64,000 nt of DNA from contig CACHUN010000003.1 in NCBI GenBank assembly GCA_902583075.1, forward strand, positions 124,001-188,000, in the 5' to 3' direction. The notes beneath the pieces are model-generated. The model was given only the letters and a program-made list of their open reading frames with translations. It ran no database searches and was not told where the DNA came from. Shown here piece by piece: positions 9,939 to 18,633 of the stretch (positions are counted from its first letter, which is position 1; each line of letters begins with the position of its first letter). This stretch comes from an uncultured Pelagibacteraceae bacterium. GTDB taxonomy: Bacteria > Pseudomonadota > Alphaproteobacteria > Pelagibacterales > Pelagibacteraceae. A program made the position numbers and the translations under genes.

Positions 9939-10367
9939 ATGAGATACTTAATTTTAATTTTAACATTTCTTTTAGTTAGTACTGTTGCTAAGACAAATGA
10001 AAATAATTTTTTTAATCAAGCTAAAGATTTATTCGATAAAGAAAAATATGAAGATTCAAAATTTTTATTTCATAGAAACATAGTTTATAACCCAAAAGAC
10101 TCGGTATCTTACCTTTATTTAGCTAAAATTTTTAAAATTGAAGATGATAAAAGACAAGAAGAAAAAAATATAAGAACTACTTTACTTTTAGATCCTAAGA
10201 ACGAAGAAGCAATGTACCTTTTAATTGATATGGAGTTAGAAAGATCAAACTTTTCAAAAGCAGATGAATTAAGTGAAGATTTTAAGAAAATTTGTGTAGA
10301 TATGTGTGAAAAAATTGCTTCAATAGAAAGTCGATTAAAGGATTTTGAGATAAAAGATGCGTCTTGA
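9939..10367 (+). CDS. Secreted TPR-like protein of unknown function
   Basis: 142 residues with an N-terminal signal peptide (hydrophobic [14 protein letters not shown], residues 3-17) and two or three degenerate tetratricopeptide-like helices ([23 protein letters not shown]). It starts two bases after guaB and its end overlaps guaA by 11 bases, so it is cotranscribed with purine genes although a periplasmic TPR protein has no obvious tie to them. It resembles the lipoprotein-sized TPR proteins that mediate protein contacts in the periplasm. No specific function can be assigned. Confidence 0.65.
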   Translation: MRYLILILTFLLVSTVAKTNENNFFNQAKDLFDKEKYEDSKFLFHRNIVYNPKDSVSYLYLAKIFKIEDDKRQEEKNIRTTLLLDPKNEEAMYLLIDMELERSNFSKADELSEDFKKICVDMCEKIASIESRLKDFEIKDAS

Positions 10368-11919
10368 GGACACTCTCAATAAGATACTTATAGTAGACTT
10401 TGGTTCTCAATTTACACAATTAATCGCAAGAAAAATAAGGGAACTGGGAGTTTATTGTGAGATTATAAGTCACAAAAAAATAGAAAAGTTCCAAAATTTT
10501 GAAAAAAATATCAAAGGTATTGTTTTATCTGGTGGGCCATTGAATGTTTATGAAAGCAAAAAAGTAAAGTTTAATAGTAAACTTCTTAAATTAGGGACTC
10601 CTGTACTAGGTATTTGTTTTGGACATCAAATAATTTCAAAAACAATGGGTGGAAGTGTAAGAAATTCAAAATATAGAGAATTTGGACTAGCAGAGGTAAA
10701 AGAAATTAAAAAAAGTAAGTTAACAAAAAATTTTTTTTCTAAAGGAAAAAATAATGTTTGGATGAGTCATGCTGATCAAGTAACAAAATTACCAAAAAAC
10801 TTCAAAATAATTGCACAAAGTAACAATTCTAAGATGTGCATAATTGAAAATGTAGAAAAAAAAATGTTTGGTATTCAATTTCACCCAGAGGTAAGTCATA
10901 CAATTAAAGGAAAATTAATACTAAAAAATTTTTTATTTTCTATTTGTAAATTAAATAAAAATTGGTCAGCAAAAGATCAGAAAACAAAGTTAATAAATGA
11001 AGTAAGAAATAGAGTACGAAATTCAAAGGTTATTTGTGCATTATCTGGAGGTGTTGATAGCAGCGTAGTCGCTAAATTATTATCAAATGCAATAGGAAAA
11101 AAATTAACATGCATCTTTGTCAATACAGGACTACTTAGGAAAAATGAGGAACAGCAAGTTGTAAATACATTCAAAAAGAAATTTAAAATTAATCTAATTT
11201 ATGTGAATGCTGAAAATTTATTTTTATCAAAATTAAAAAATATATCTGATCCAGAAAAAAAAAGAAAAATAATAGGAAATCTTTTTATTAAAATATTTGA
11301 AAAATATGCAAATAAAATTAAAAATGTAAAATTTTTGGCTCAAGGAACTTTGTATCCCGATTTAATTGAAAGTAAATCTGTGACTGGAAGTCAAACTTCA
11401 AAAATTAAATCACATCATAATGTAGGCGGTTTGCCAAAAAAAATGAAACTTCAATTAGTAGAACCACTAAAATACCTTTTTAAAGATGAGGTTAGAAAGT
11501 TAGGATCAGAACTAGGATTGAGTAATGAAATAATTTCTAGACATCCATTTCCAGGACCAGGCCTTGCAATAAGAATGCCTGGCATAATAACTAAAGAAAA
11601 AATAAACATTTTAAAAGAGGCTGATAATTATTTTATCAATTCTTTAAAAGAAAATAACCTATATAACAAGATTTGGCAGGCTTATGCTGCATTACTTCCT
11701 GTAAAAACAGTCGGTGTAATGGGAGATAATAGAACTTATGAGTTTCTTTGTCTTTTAAGGGCAATTACATCAGAAGATGGAATGACAGCTGATTTCTTTC
11801 AATTTAATAAATCTTTTATGCAAACAGTATCTAATCAAATTGTAAATAATATAAGAGGTATTAATAGAGTAGTTTATGATATTACTTCTAAGCCACCGAG
11901 TACTATTGAATTGGAATAA
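10357..11919 (+). CDS. guaA: GMP synthase (glutamine-hydrolysing)
   Basis: Amidates XMP to GMP using glutamine and ATP. Three domains are seen in order: class I glutamine amidotransferase with nucleophile Cys87 in G-I-C-F-G-H-Q and the His/Glu pair in F-H-P-E-V-S-H (about 173-179); the ATP pyrophosphatase loop A-L-S-G-G-V-D-S-S (about 229-237); and the C-terminal dimerisation domain with H-P-F-P-G-P-G-L-A (about 397) and K-P-P-S-T-I-E-L-E at the end. 520 residues is the normal size. The ATG overlaps the end of the TPR gene by 11 bases, suggesting coupled translation and coexpression with guaB. Confidence 0.98.
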   Translation: MRLEDTLNKILIVDFGSQFTQLIARKIRELGVYCEIISHKKIEKFQNFEKNIKGIVLSGGPLNVYESKKVKFNSKLLKLGTPVLGICFGHQIISKTMGGSVRNSKYREFGLAEVKEIKKSKLTKNFFSKGKNNVWMSHADQVTKLPKNFKIIAQSNNSKMCIIENVEKKMFGIQFHPEVSHTIKGKLILKNFLFSICKLNKNWSAKDQKTKLINEVRNRVRNSKVICALSGGVDSSVVAKLLSNAIGKKLTCIFVNTGLLRKNEEQQVVNTFKKKFKINLIYVNAENLFLSKLKNISDPEKKRKIIGNLFIKIFEKYANKIKNVKFLAQGTLYPDLIESKSVTGSQTSKIKSHHNVGGLPKKMKLQLVEPLKYLFKDEVRKLGSELGLSNEIISRHPFPGPGLAIRMPGIITKEKINILKEADNYFINSLKENNLYNKIWQAYAALLPVKTVGVMGDNRTYEFLCLLRAITSEDGMTADFFQFNKSFMQTVSNQIVNNIRGINRVVYDITSKPPSTIELE

Positions 11920-11941
11920 TAAGACTATATAAGTAACTGAT

Positions 11942-12361
11942 ATGAAATATTTACACACAATGATTAGAGTCTCAAACATAGACGAGTCATTAAGATTTTT
12001 CTGTGAAGGGTTAGGTCTTAAAGAAACAAGAAGAAAAGACAGTGAAAAGGGCAGGTATACTTTAGTATTTCTTGCTGCTCCAGATGATGAGAAAGCTGAA
12101 ATAGAATTAACATACAATTGGGATGGAGATAGTTTGGGTGATGGTTCAAGAAACTTTGGACATTTGGCGTACAGAGTTGAAAATATATATGAGACTTGTC
12201 AAAGATTAAGAGACATGGGTTATACAATTAACAGACCACCAAGAGATGGTCATATGGCATTTGTTAGATCTCCAGATAAAATTTCTGTTGAAATACTTCA
12301 AGATGGCTACTTGGAACCAATAGAACCATGGAAATCTATGGAAAATACAGGCACTTGGTAA
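11942..12361 (+). CDS. gloA: Lactoylglutathione lyase (glyoxalase I)
   Basis: Isomerises the methylglyoxal-glutathione hemithioacetal to S-lactoylglutathione. The vicinal-oxygen-chelate fold is clear: H5 in Y-L-H-T-M-I-R-V, a Glu in I-E-L-T-Y-N, H in F-G-H-L-A-Y, and E in S-V-E-I-L-Q, the four metal ligands of the family. At 139 residues it is a standard single-domain enzyme. Its cofactor glutathione can be made by gshA and gshB at 48948-51153 in this window. It follows guaA by 22 bases and precedes panB by 9. Confidence 0.93.
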   Translation: MKYLHTMIRVSNIDESLRFFCEGLGLKETRRKDSEKGRYTLVFLAAPDDEKAEIELTYNWDGDSLGDGSRNFGHLAYRVENIYETCQRLRDMGYTINRPPRDGHMAFVRSPDKISVEILQDGYLEPIEPWKSMENTGTW

Positions 12362-12370
12362 TAAATATTT

Positions 12371-13150
12371 ATGCCTCCGAAAATAAGTAGGCTTATATTA
12401 AAAAAAAAAAATAAGTCAAAAATAGTCTGCTTAACAGCCTACTCAAAAAATATTGCTGAAGAAGTTGATAAATACACAGACCTTGTACTAGTTGGAGATT
12501 CCTTGGGTTCTGTTTTATATAATTTTGATACAACAAGAAAAGTAAATCTATCTATGATGATTGAACATTCTAAAAGTGTAAGAAAAGGAGTAAAAAAAAG
12601 TTTAATGATTGTAGATATGCCATTTAATACTTATAAAAATAAATTGCAGGCGCTAAAAAATTGTAAAAAAATAATTAAAGAAACAAAATGTGATGGTATC
12701 AAATTAGAAGGAGGTAGTAAGATCAAAGATATAATTAAATATTTAGTAAATAATAAAATTCCAGTAATGGGCCACATAGGTATAACTCCACAATCTCAAA
12801 GAGGTAGATTTAGATATAAAGGTAAGACTGAAAAAGAAAAAAAAAATTTATTAAAAGATTCAAAAATCTTAGAAGAGGCAGGTGTTTTTGCTATTGTACT
12901 AGAATGTATTGAGAAAAAACTTTCAAAAAAAATTACTGAGACGATTGAAATTCCAACAATAGGAATTGGATCATCAAAGTTTTGTGATGGTCAGATTTTA
13001 GTTTTAGACGATTTATTAGGTTTGACTAATAGTAAAATAAAATTTGTTAAGAAATATGCTAATTTTAAAATTAATATTAGAAATGCAGTTAAAAAATTTG
13101 GGTCAGACGTGAAAAGAGGTTCATATCCATCATTAAAGCATTCTTACTAA
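12371..13150 (+). CDS. panB: 3-methyl-2-oxobutanoate hydroxymethyltransferase
   Basis: Adds a hydroxymethyl group from methylene-tetrahydrofolate to 2-oxoisovalerate, giving ketopantoate for coenzyme A. Family signatures are present: V-G-D-S-L-G (about 42-47) with the metal-binding Asp, V-D-M-P-F (about 82-86), G-I-K-L-E-G-G, P-V-M-G-H-I-G-I-T-P-Q-S (about 132-143) and I-G-I-G-S (about 199). 259 residues is normal. panC and panE are not adjacent. Its last four bases overlap the convergent TerC-family gene. Confidence 0.95.
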   Translation: MPPKISRLILKKKNKSKIVCLTAYSKNIAEEVDKYTDLVLVGDSLGSVLYNFDTTRKVNLSMMIEHSKSVRKGVKKSLMIVDMPFNTYKNKLQALKNCKKIIKETKCDGIKLEGGSKIKDIIKYLVNNKIPVMGHIGITPQSQRGRFRYKGKTEKEKKNLLKDSKILEEAGVFAIVLECIEKKLSKKITETIEIPTIGIGSSKFCDGQILVLDDLLGLTNSKIKFVKKYANFKINIRNAVKKFGSDVKRGSYPSLKHSY

Positions 13151-13761
13151 AAATACTTTTTAAATTCCTCATTAATTTTTAGAATTTCTAAGTCAACAAG
13201 TCCACCAATAATAAGCTGTATTGCAAGTATAAGAATAACTACTATTCCAATATAGACGACCCATAAATGTTTCTGAATATAATTAGCTAAATAAGTGGCC
13301 ATAGCACCTGTGAGGACTACAGATAAAATTAAACCAAAAATCATAAACCCAAAGTTACCCTTAGAAGCACCAACAACACCTATAACATTATCAAAACTAA
13401 TTGTTATATCTGCAAAAAGCACTTTATACATACCCTTTGCAAATGAAGGTTCTAAGGATTTTTTTGTTGGTGATTTAATTTGTCTCTGAGCTTGTAAAAG
13501 ATCTTTTCTAAGATCATTTACTATCCAAATTAGAAGCAAACCTCCAAGAATTTTTATAAAGTAAAATTTGAATAAATAGGTCGCAAATACTGCAAATAAA
13601 ACTTTAAAAATTAAAGCTCCGACCACTCCCCAAAATATGATTTTTTTTCTATTCTTTGGGACAAAATTAGCCGCAATTAGACCAATTATTATGGCGTTAT
13701 CAGCTGCCAATATAATATCTATAAAGATAATTTGCAGTAAAATAAGGGCTTCTTCTATCAA
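13147..13761 (-). CDS. TerC-family integral membrane protein (YjbE-like)
   Basis: 204 residues with about seven membrane helices. The TerC signature shows twice: D-I-I-L-A-A-D-N-A-I-I-I-G-L near residues 15-28 and D-I-T-I-S-F-D-N-V-I-G near 117-127, each placing acidic residues inside helices. Family members export metal ions (manganese in characterised homologues); the length and repeat arrangement suit the YjbE subgroup. It ends 4 bases into panB (convergent) and diverges from dctP. I saw no manganese riboswitch in the short upstream region. Confidence 0.85.
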   Translation of the reverse strand: MIEEALILLQIIFIDIILAADNAIIIGLIAANFVPKNRKKIIFWGVVGALIFKVLFAVFATYLFKFYFIKILGGLLLIWIVNDLRKDLLQAQRQIKSPTKKSLEPSFAKGMYKVLFADITISFDNVIGVVGASKGNFGFMIFGLILSVVLTGAMATYLANYIQKHLWVVYIGIVVILILAIQLIIGGLVDLEILKINEEFKKYF

Positions 13762-13863
13762 GATAACAATATAATAGTAACAATTTTAAATTTTTCAATA
13801 AAACATGGGAAAATTTTTATTGATTTAATAAATAATACATAATGAGATGTATTTTTTAAAAAT

Positions 13864-13870
13864 AAGGAGG
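13864..13870 (+). promoter_or_regulatory. Strong ribosome binding site of dctP
   Basis: AAGGAGG ends four bases before the dctP ATG. It is a near-perfect Shine-Dalgarno sequence in a genome where most starts in this window have none, which fits very high translation of a periplasmic binding protein. Confidence 0.8.
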
Positions 13871-13874
13871 ATTA

Positions 13875-14846
13875 ATGAAAATTTTAAAAACTTTGTTTTC
13901 TATTCTATTTTCTGTCTTGTTAATAGCAAATGTAAATGCTTCTGAAAAGTGGGATATGGCTTTAGCTTATGGTGCGAGCAACTTTCACTCAGCAAATGCA
14001 GCAGAATTTGCTAAAAATGTTTCAGAGAAAAGTGGAGGAAAACTTGCAATAGTTACACATCCTGGTGGATCATTATTTAAAGGTGGAGAAATCTTTAGAG
14101 CGGTAAGAACTGGTCAAGCACAGATGGGTGAAAGATTTATGTCTGCATTAGGAAAAGTTGACCCTATTCTTGAAATTGACTCACAACCTTTTTTAGCAAC
14201 TTCATATGACGATGCTATGAAACTTTATCAAGCTTCAAAGCCAGCAATCATTGAAAGTTTAAACCAAAAAGGATTAGTATTTTTATACGCTGTGCCATGG
14301 CCTGCACAAGGACTATATAGCAAAAATGAAATCAATAGTGTTTCAGATCTAGAAGGTTTAAAATTTAGAGCTTATAATTCTGCAACAATTAGAATTGCAG
14401 AGCTTACAGGTATGGCTCCAACTAAAATTGAGGCGGCTGAAATCAGTCAAGCATTTTCAACTGGAGCAGTTGAAAGTATGATTACTTCGCCAACAACTGG
14501 TAAAAATAGCAAAATATGGGAGAACGGTGTTAAATATTTCTATGACATCGCTGCTTGGTTCCCAAAAAATATGGTTGTTGCACATAGAGGATCTTGGAAT
14601 AAACTAGATTCTGATACTCAAATGCTAATTAAAAGAGAAGCTGCTGCTGCAGAAGAAAAAGGTTGGATGCTTTCTAGAGTTGGAAATATAGAAGATAAAA
14701 AAGCTCTAGCCGCTGCAGGAATGGTAGTAGGCAAAGTAAATGCTGATTTAGAAAAACATTTTCAAAAAGTTGGAAAAAAAATGGCAAAAGAATGGAAGAA
14801 AAAAGCTGGCAAAACAGGTGCTAGCGTACTTGCCGCATACAAATAA
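13875..14846 (+). CDS. dctP: TRAP transporter substrate-binding protein, DctP family
   Basis: Periplasmic receptor that delivers a carboxylate-type ligand to the DctQM permease encoded next. It begins with a signal peptide (hydrophobic residues 5-20, cleavage probably after N-A at 21-22). The DctP fold is seen in the G-E-I-F-R-A-V-R-T-G-Q-A-Q-M-G region (about 73-87), L-E-G-L-K-F-R-A-Y (about 159-167) with the carboxylate-binding arginine, and A-E-I-S-Q-A-F-S-T-G-A-V-E (about 188-200). 323 residues is normal. A terminator follows directly, so dctP should be far more abundant than dctQM. The nearby pxpABC genes suggest 5-oxoproline or a related compound as ligand; this is inference. Confidence 0.95.
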   Translation: MKILKTLFSILFSVLLIANVNASEKWDMALAYGASNFHSANAAEFAKNVSEKSGGKLAIVTHPGGSLFKGGEIFRAVRTGQAQMGERFMSALGKVDPILEIDSQPFLATSYDDAMKLYQASKPAIIESLNQKGLVFLYAVPWPAQGLYSKNEINSVSDLEGLKFRAYNSATIRIAELTGMAPTKIEAAEISQAFSTGAVESMITSPTTGKNSKIWENGVKYFYDIAAWFPKNMVVAHRGSWNKLDSDTQMLIKREAAAAEEKGWMLSRVGNIEDKKALAAAGMVVGKVNADLEKHFQKVGKKMAKEWKKKAGKTGASVLAAYK

Positions 14847-14858
14847 AAAAAATATAAT

Positions 14859-14890
14859 AAAAAAGGCTGTTTAAAAAAACAGCCTTTTTT
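14859..14890 (+). terminator. Intrinsic terminator between dctP and dctQ, abutting the dctQ start
   Basis: GGCTGTTT (14865-14872) pairs perfectly with AAACAGCC (14877-14884) across an AAAA loop; flanking A and T runs extend the stem and T6 ends at 14890. The dctQ ATG is the very next base. This would end most dctP transcripts and leave dctQ without a free Shine-Dalgarno region, setting a large receptor:permease ratio. Confidence 0.9.
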
Positions 14891-15376
14891 ATGTTACAGA
14901 AATTAAATAAATCATTAAATAATATTTATAATTATTCAGGATATATAGCTGCAGTTTTTTTAATTCTTATTGCAGTTTTTATATTAACCGGAATTGCATC
15001 TAGAATTTTCGGTTTTTATATAAGGGGGTTAGCTGAATACTCAGGGTATTGTATGGCTGCCTCATCTTTTTTTGCTCTTTCATATACATTCGTAAATGGG
15101 GGTCATATAAGAATCACATTATTTTTAGAAAAGTCCACAGGTTTTAAAAAAAAATTTTTAGAAGTTTGGAGCTTAGTCGTAACAACAATATTTGCAGGTT
15201 ATATGTCATATTATTTTATCAAAATGTTAAAAATCTCATACGAATTTGAGGAAAGAAGTGAAGGTGCTGATGAAATTTTAATATGGATACCTCAATGTAG
15301 CGTCGCTATTGGAGCAACACTTTTTTTTATATGTGCCTTTCATCTACTAATCTTAAAAATTTATAATAATGATTGA
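14891..15376 (+). CDS. dctQ: TRAP transporter small permease, DctQ family
   Basis: 161-residue inner-membrane protein with four predicted helices, as usual for DctQ, which supports the large permease DctM in sodium-driven TRAP uptake. The helix-2 region G-L-A-E-Y-S-G-Y (about 45-52) and the following F-V-N-G-G-H-I-R (about 66-73) match the conserved E-Y and G-x-H-I-R features of the family. The ATG is fused to the end of the dctP terminator, so initiation probably depends on readthrough and on melting of that hairpin. It overlaps dctM by 8 bases. Confidence 0.9.
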   Translation: MLQKLNKSLNNIYNYSGYIAAVFLILIAVFILTGIASRIFGFYIRGLAEYSGYCMAASSFFALSYTFVNGGHIRITLFLEKSTGFKKKFLEVWSLVVTTIFAGYMSYYFIKMLKISYEFEERSEGADEILIWIPQCSVAIGATLFFICAFHLLILKIYNND

Positions 15377-16679
15377 AATTTTATTAGCTATTTTTTTTAT
15401 TACAGTTTTACTACTTTTTTTAGGCTCTGGAATATGGGTAGCAATAAGCATGATTGGTGTTTCTTCTATTGGAATGATTTTATTTACTTCTCGACCAGTT
15501 GGAGATGCGATGGCCACAACAATTTGGGGTGCATCATCATCATGGACTCTGACTGCTTTGCCTCTTTTTGTATGGATGGGAGAAATTTTATTTAGGACTA
15601 AATTATCTGAAAATTTATTTGAGGGACTGGCTCCTTGGTTACAGAAACTTCCTGGAGGTTTAATACATGTCAATGTTGTTGGATGTGCATTGTTTGCAGC
15701 TATATCTGGATCCTCAGCTGCAACAGTCGCTACGGTTGGAAAAATGTCAATTCCAGAGTTGAGAAAAAGAAAATATCCTGAAAAAATTTTACTTGGAAGT
15801 CTTGCGGGCTCTGGAACTTTAGGATTACTAATCCCTCCTTCAATTATTCTAATTATTTATGGAGTAACTGTTCAAGAGTCTATTGCTAAACTATTTATAG
15901 CTGGAATAATTCCTGGAATAATGATTGCTCTGATTTTTATGGGCTATGTAATCATTTGGTCTTTGTTAAATAAAAATAAAATGCCGTTAACTGAAGAAAA
16001 TTACTCATTTTTAAATAAATTAAGTAAATCAAAACAATTAATACCTGTAATTTTATTAATCCTTGGTGTAATTGGCTCTATTTATACTGGAATTGCAACA
16101 GCAACTGAAGCGGCATCTCTGGGTGTTGTGGGAGCTTTAATACTTTCTTATTTTCAAAAAAGTTTGAACTTAAAAACCTTTAAAGAATCTTTACTTGGTG
16201 CAACAAAAACCTCGTGCATGATTGCATTCATACTAGCTGGAGCAACATTTTTATCACTTGCCATGGGATTTACTGGTCTTCCTAGAAACCTAGCAATTTG
16301 GATACAAAATATGGAATTATCACCATATGTTTTAATTTTCGTATTAATGATTTTTTATATAATTTTAGGGATGTTTCTTGATGGAATATCAGCAGTTGTA
16401 CTTACAATGGCTATTATCGAACCTATGATAAGGCAGGCTGGTTTTGATATGATTTGGTTTGGTATATTTTTAGTTATAGTTGTTGAAATGGCTCAAATTA
16501 CCCCTCCAGTTGGATTTAATTTATTTGTTTTGCAAGGTATGGCTAACAAAGATATGGGCTACATCGCCAAGAGTGCATTTCCTTTATTCTTGTTGATGAT
16601 ATTTGCGGTAATCTTAATTGTCTTGTTTCCTCAAATAGCACTATGGATGCCTGAGCAAATGATTCAAAATATAAACTAA
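15369..16679 (+). CDS. dctM: TRAP transporter large permease, DctM family
   Basis: 436 residues with about 12 membrane helices; the sodium-coupled transport subunit. Hallmarks include the hairpin regions G-C-A-L-F-A-A-I-S-G-S-S-A-A-T-V-A (about 105-121) and L-L-I-P-P-S (about 156-161), G-I-A-T-A-T-E-A-A-S-L-G (about 243-254), and near the end Q-I-T-P-P-V-G-F-N-L-F-V (about 377-388), all characteristic of the family. It starts within dctQ (8-base overlap). Its last four bases overlap the convergent TPR gene. Confidence 0.95.
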   Translation: MIEILLAIFFITVLLLFLGSGIWVAISMIGVSSIGMILFTSRPVGDAMATTIWGASSSWTLTALPLFVWMGEILFRTKLSENLFEGLAPWLQKLPGGLIHVNVVGCALFAAISGSSAATVATVGKMSIPELRKRKYPEKILLGSLAGSGTLGLLIPPSIILIIYGVTVQESIAKLFIAGIIPGIMIALIFMGYVIIWSLLNKNKMPLTEENYSFLNKLSKSKQLIPVILLILGVIGSIYTGIATATEAASLGVVGALILSYFQKSLNLKTFKESLLGATKTSCMIAFILAGATFLSLAMGFTGLPRNLAIWIQNMELSPYVLIFVLMIFYIILGMFLDGISAVVLTMAIIEPMIRQAGFDMIWFGIFLVIVVEMAQITPPVGFNLFVLQGMANKDMGYIAKSAFPLFLLMIFAVILIVLFPQIALWMPEQMIQNIN

Positions 16680-17155
16680 TATTTTGATTTTTTTGATCCG
16701 TCTATAATTTCTTTTAATTCTTGATACTCTTCACAATTACAATCTTTTAAAACTTCTAGTCTTTCTTTTGCTAAATCTATTCTGTTTGTAACGACATATA
16801 ATTCACCTAAGTATTCATTTATTCCAACATGATTTGGTTCAACTTGTAGCCCTAGTAAGTAATATTTCTCTCCTGCTTCAAAGTCCCCAAGTTTTCTAGT
16901 TGTAAAACCCAGGTAGTTTAGTGTATCAGCTTGTAAGGGCTTTTCTTTGTCGAGTTTTAATAAAATTTTTTGAGCTTTTTCGTATCTTTTTAATGCTTTA
17001 TCCATTTTATTTTTGGACTCATATTTCTTAGCTGCTTCAATTATTTTTACAGCATTTTTATAGCTCGGTTTTTTATCTGATGAACTTGTTCCAGCAGCAA
17101 AAGTTTCAACAGTTAAAAAAAAGAATATGAAAAGAGTAAATATTTTTTTAATCAT
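16676..17155 (-). CDS. Secreted TPR-repeat protein
   Basis: 159 residues: a signal peptide (hydrophobic residues 4-20, A-A-G cleavage area) followed by three tetratricopeptide-like units, visible as A-L-K-R-Y-E-K-A-Q, T-L-N-Y-L-G-F-T-T-R-K-L-G and G-I-N-E-Y-L-G-E-L-Y. It probably binds other proteins or peptides in the periplasm. It is two bases downstream of pxpA on the same strand and converges on dctM, so it shares a transcript with the 5-oxoprolinase A subunit. Specific role unknown. Confidence 0.7.
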   Translation of the reverse strand: MIKKIFTLFIFFFLTVETFAAGTSSSDKKPSYKNAVKIIEAAKKYESKNKMDKALKRYEKAQKILLKLDKEKPLQADTLNYLGFTTRKLGDFEAGEKYYLLGLQVEPNHVGINEYLGELYVVTNRIDLAKERLEVLKDCNCEEYQELKEIIDGSKKSKY

Positions 17156-17157
17156 AA

Positions 17158-17931
17158 TTATATAAATTTTTTCATTTTATTTAGAGGCTTTAATTCTAAA
17201 TTATTTTTTATCAAGTTTTCTTTTACTTGTTTTGCAGTAGAAAGAGAGCTTGCGTTATCACCATGTATGCAAATTGAATCGATTTCACAAGGTATTTGTT
17301 TTCCACTGTGACAATTAAGAGTTTGGTTTTTCACCATATTGAATACATGCTCTTTAGCTCGCTCAGGATCAGTTATTAGGGCATGGTCCTTACCTCTTGA
17401 CACAAGCGTTCCATCGTCTTCATAATTTCTATCTGCAAAAATTTCACATGCAATTTTCATATTTAATTTTTTAGCTGCAATTTCCATTTTTGAACCTGTT
17501 GGTACTAAATAAATTATATCTTTATCAATACTGTAAATAGTTTTTGCCAAAATTGTTGCTAGTTCAAGGTCCTCACAAGCCATATTATTCAAGGCTCCAT
17601 GTGGTTTAATATGAGAAACCTTTTCATCTAATTTAATGGCAATATTTTGCAAAATTTCATATTGATCTATTAAAAGCTTAGAAATCTCATCAGCGCCAAG
17701 ATTAATTCGTTTTCTTCCGAAGTTTTCTGGATCATTGAAAGATGGATGTGCACCAATACTTACATTATTTTGCTTTGAAATCTCTACAACTTCTCTCATA
17801 GTTTCCTCATCTCCAGCGTGGTACCCACAAGCCACATTCGCAGAGTTTACTATTTTAAGTAAATCGGGATCATTCTCATTTGAATGATGCTTTGATTTTT
17901 CACCTAAATCACAATTTAAATTAATTTCCAT
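17158..17931 (-). CDS. pxpA: 5-oxoprolinase subunit A
   Basis: LamB/YcsF family; with PxpB and PxpC it opens 5-oxoproline to glutamate using ATP. The characteristic start M-E-I-N-L-N-C-D-L-G-E-K and the G-Y-H-A-G-D (about 36-41), I-G-A-H-P-S-F (about 64-70), H-I-K-P-H-G-A-L-N (about 112-120) and S-I-C-I-H-G-D (about 221) motifs are present. An ATG exists eight codons earlier at 17955, but the conserved N-terminus begins at 17931, and the extra codons would run into the divergent pxpB start region, so I use 17931. Unusually it is divergent from pxpBC rather than in line with them. Confidence 0.92.
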   Translation of the reverse strand: MEINLNCDLGEKSKHHSNENDPDLLKIVNSANVACGYHAGDEETMREVVEISKQNNVSIGAHPSFNDPENFGRKRINLGADEISKLLIDQYEILQNIAIKLDEKVSHIKPHGALNNMACEDLELATILAKTIYSIDKDIIYLVPTGSKMEIAAKKLNMKIACEIFADRNYEDDGTLVSRGKDHALITDPERAKEHVFNMVKNQTLNCHSGKQIPCEIDSICIHGDNASSLSTAKQVKENLIKNNLELKPLNKMKKFI

Positions 17932-17958
17932 ACTATTAAGCTTAAAGTATAACATGAC

Positions 17959-18633
17959 ATGATTAAAAATATATCAAATCTTGGTGACGCAGCATTGTAC
18001 TGTGACTTTGGTAATGAGGTAAATAAAGAAATAAACAGAAATGTTATAAATTATTTTAACAATTTAAGAGATAGTAATTTTTTAGGTATTACAAATATTA
18101 CACCAAGTTATAATAAACTGGTAATTAGTTTCGATTTAAAACTTACGAGTTTTGCTAAATTAAAAAAACAAGTTGAAAATCTTGAGTTAAAAAAAAATAA
18201 TAATTTAAAAAATAATCTTATTAAAATCCCAGTTTGTTGCGCAGAGGAATTTGCACTAGATATAAAACGTTTACAAAAATTATTAAAGATAAATGAAGCA
18301 AAAATTTATGAAACATTCTTTTCAAAAAATTATTATTGTTATATGACAGGTTTTATTGCAGGAATGCCGTTCTTAGGAGATATGGATAAATCTCTTTTTG
18401 CAAAGCGTTTAGAAACACCGAGAGTTAAGGTCCCAAAAAATTCCATAGGTATAACAGAGAAATTTTGCAATATTTATACTTTTGAAAGCCCAGGTGGTTG
18501 GAATATAATTGGCAAAACACCAATTGATATTTTTGATAATAAAAAAAATACTGAACCAAATCTAGTTAATCCAGGTGATACAATATCATTTTACCCAATT
18601 TCTAAATTAGAATATGAAAAAAAATATGAATAA
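17959..18633 (+). CDS. pxpB: 5-oxoprolinase subunit B
   Basis: KipI-like subunit that, with PxpC, phosphorylates and opens the lactam ring. The 224-residue protein carries the conserved G-F-I-A-G-M-P-F-L-G-D (about 132-142), R-L-E-T-P-R-V-K-V-P-K-N-S-I-G (about 152-166) and S-P-G-G-W-N-I-I-G-K-T-P (about 176-187) stretches of the cyclophilin-like family. It starts 27 bases from the divergent pxpA start and its 3' end overlaps pxpC by 20 bases. Older annotations call this family allophanate hydrolase subunit 1. Confidence 0.93.
   Translation: MIKNISNLGDAALYCDFGNEVNKEINRNVINYFNNLRDSNFLGITNITPSYNKLVISFDLKLTSFAKLKKQVENLELKKNNNLKNNLIKIPVCCAEEFALDIKRLQKLLKINEAKIYETFFSKNYYCYMTGFIAGMPFLGDMDKSLFAKRLETPRVKVPKNSIGITEKFCNIYTFESPGGWNIIGKTPIDIFDNKKNTEPNLVNPGDTISFYPISKLEYEKKYE

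Noticed and set aside
13762-13874. Manganese (yybP-ykoY) riboswitch for the TerC-family gene
   Set aside because: No paired-box structure could be drawn in this short spacer, which also carries the dctP leader.
17932-17955. Longer pxpA start at 17955
   Set aside because: The conserved family N-terminus starts at 17931 and the additional codons would collide with the divergent pxpB start region.
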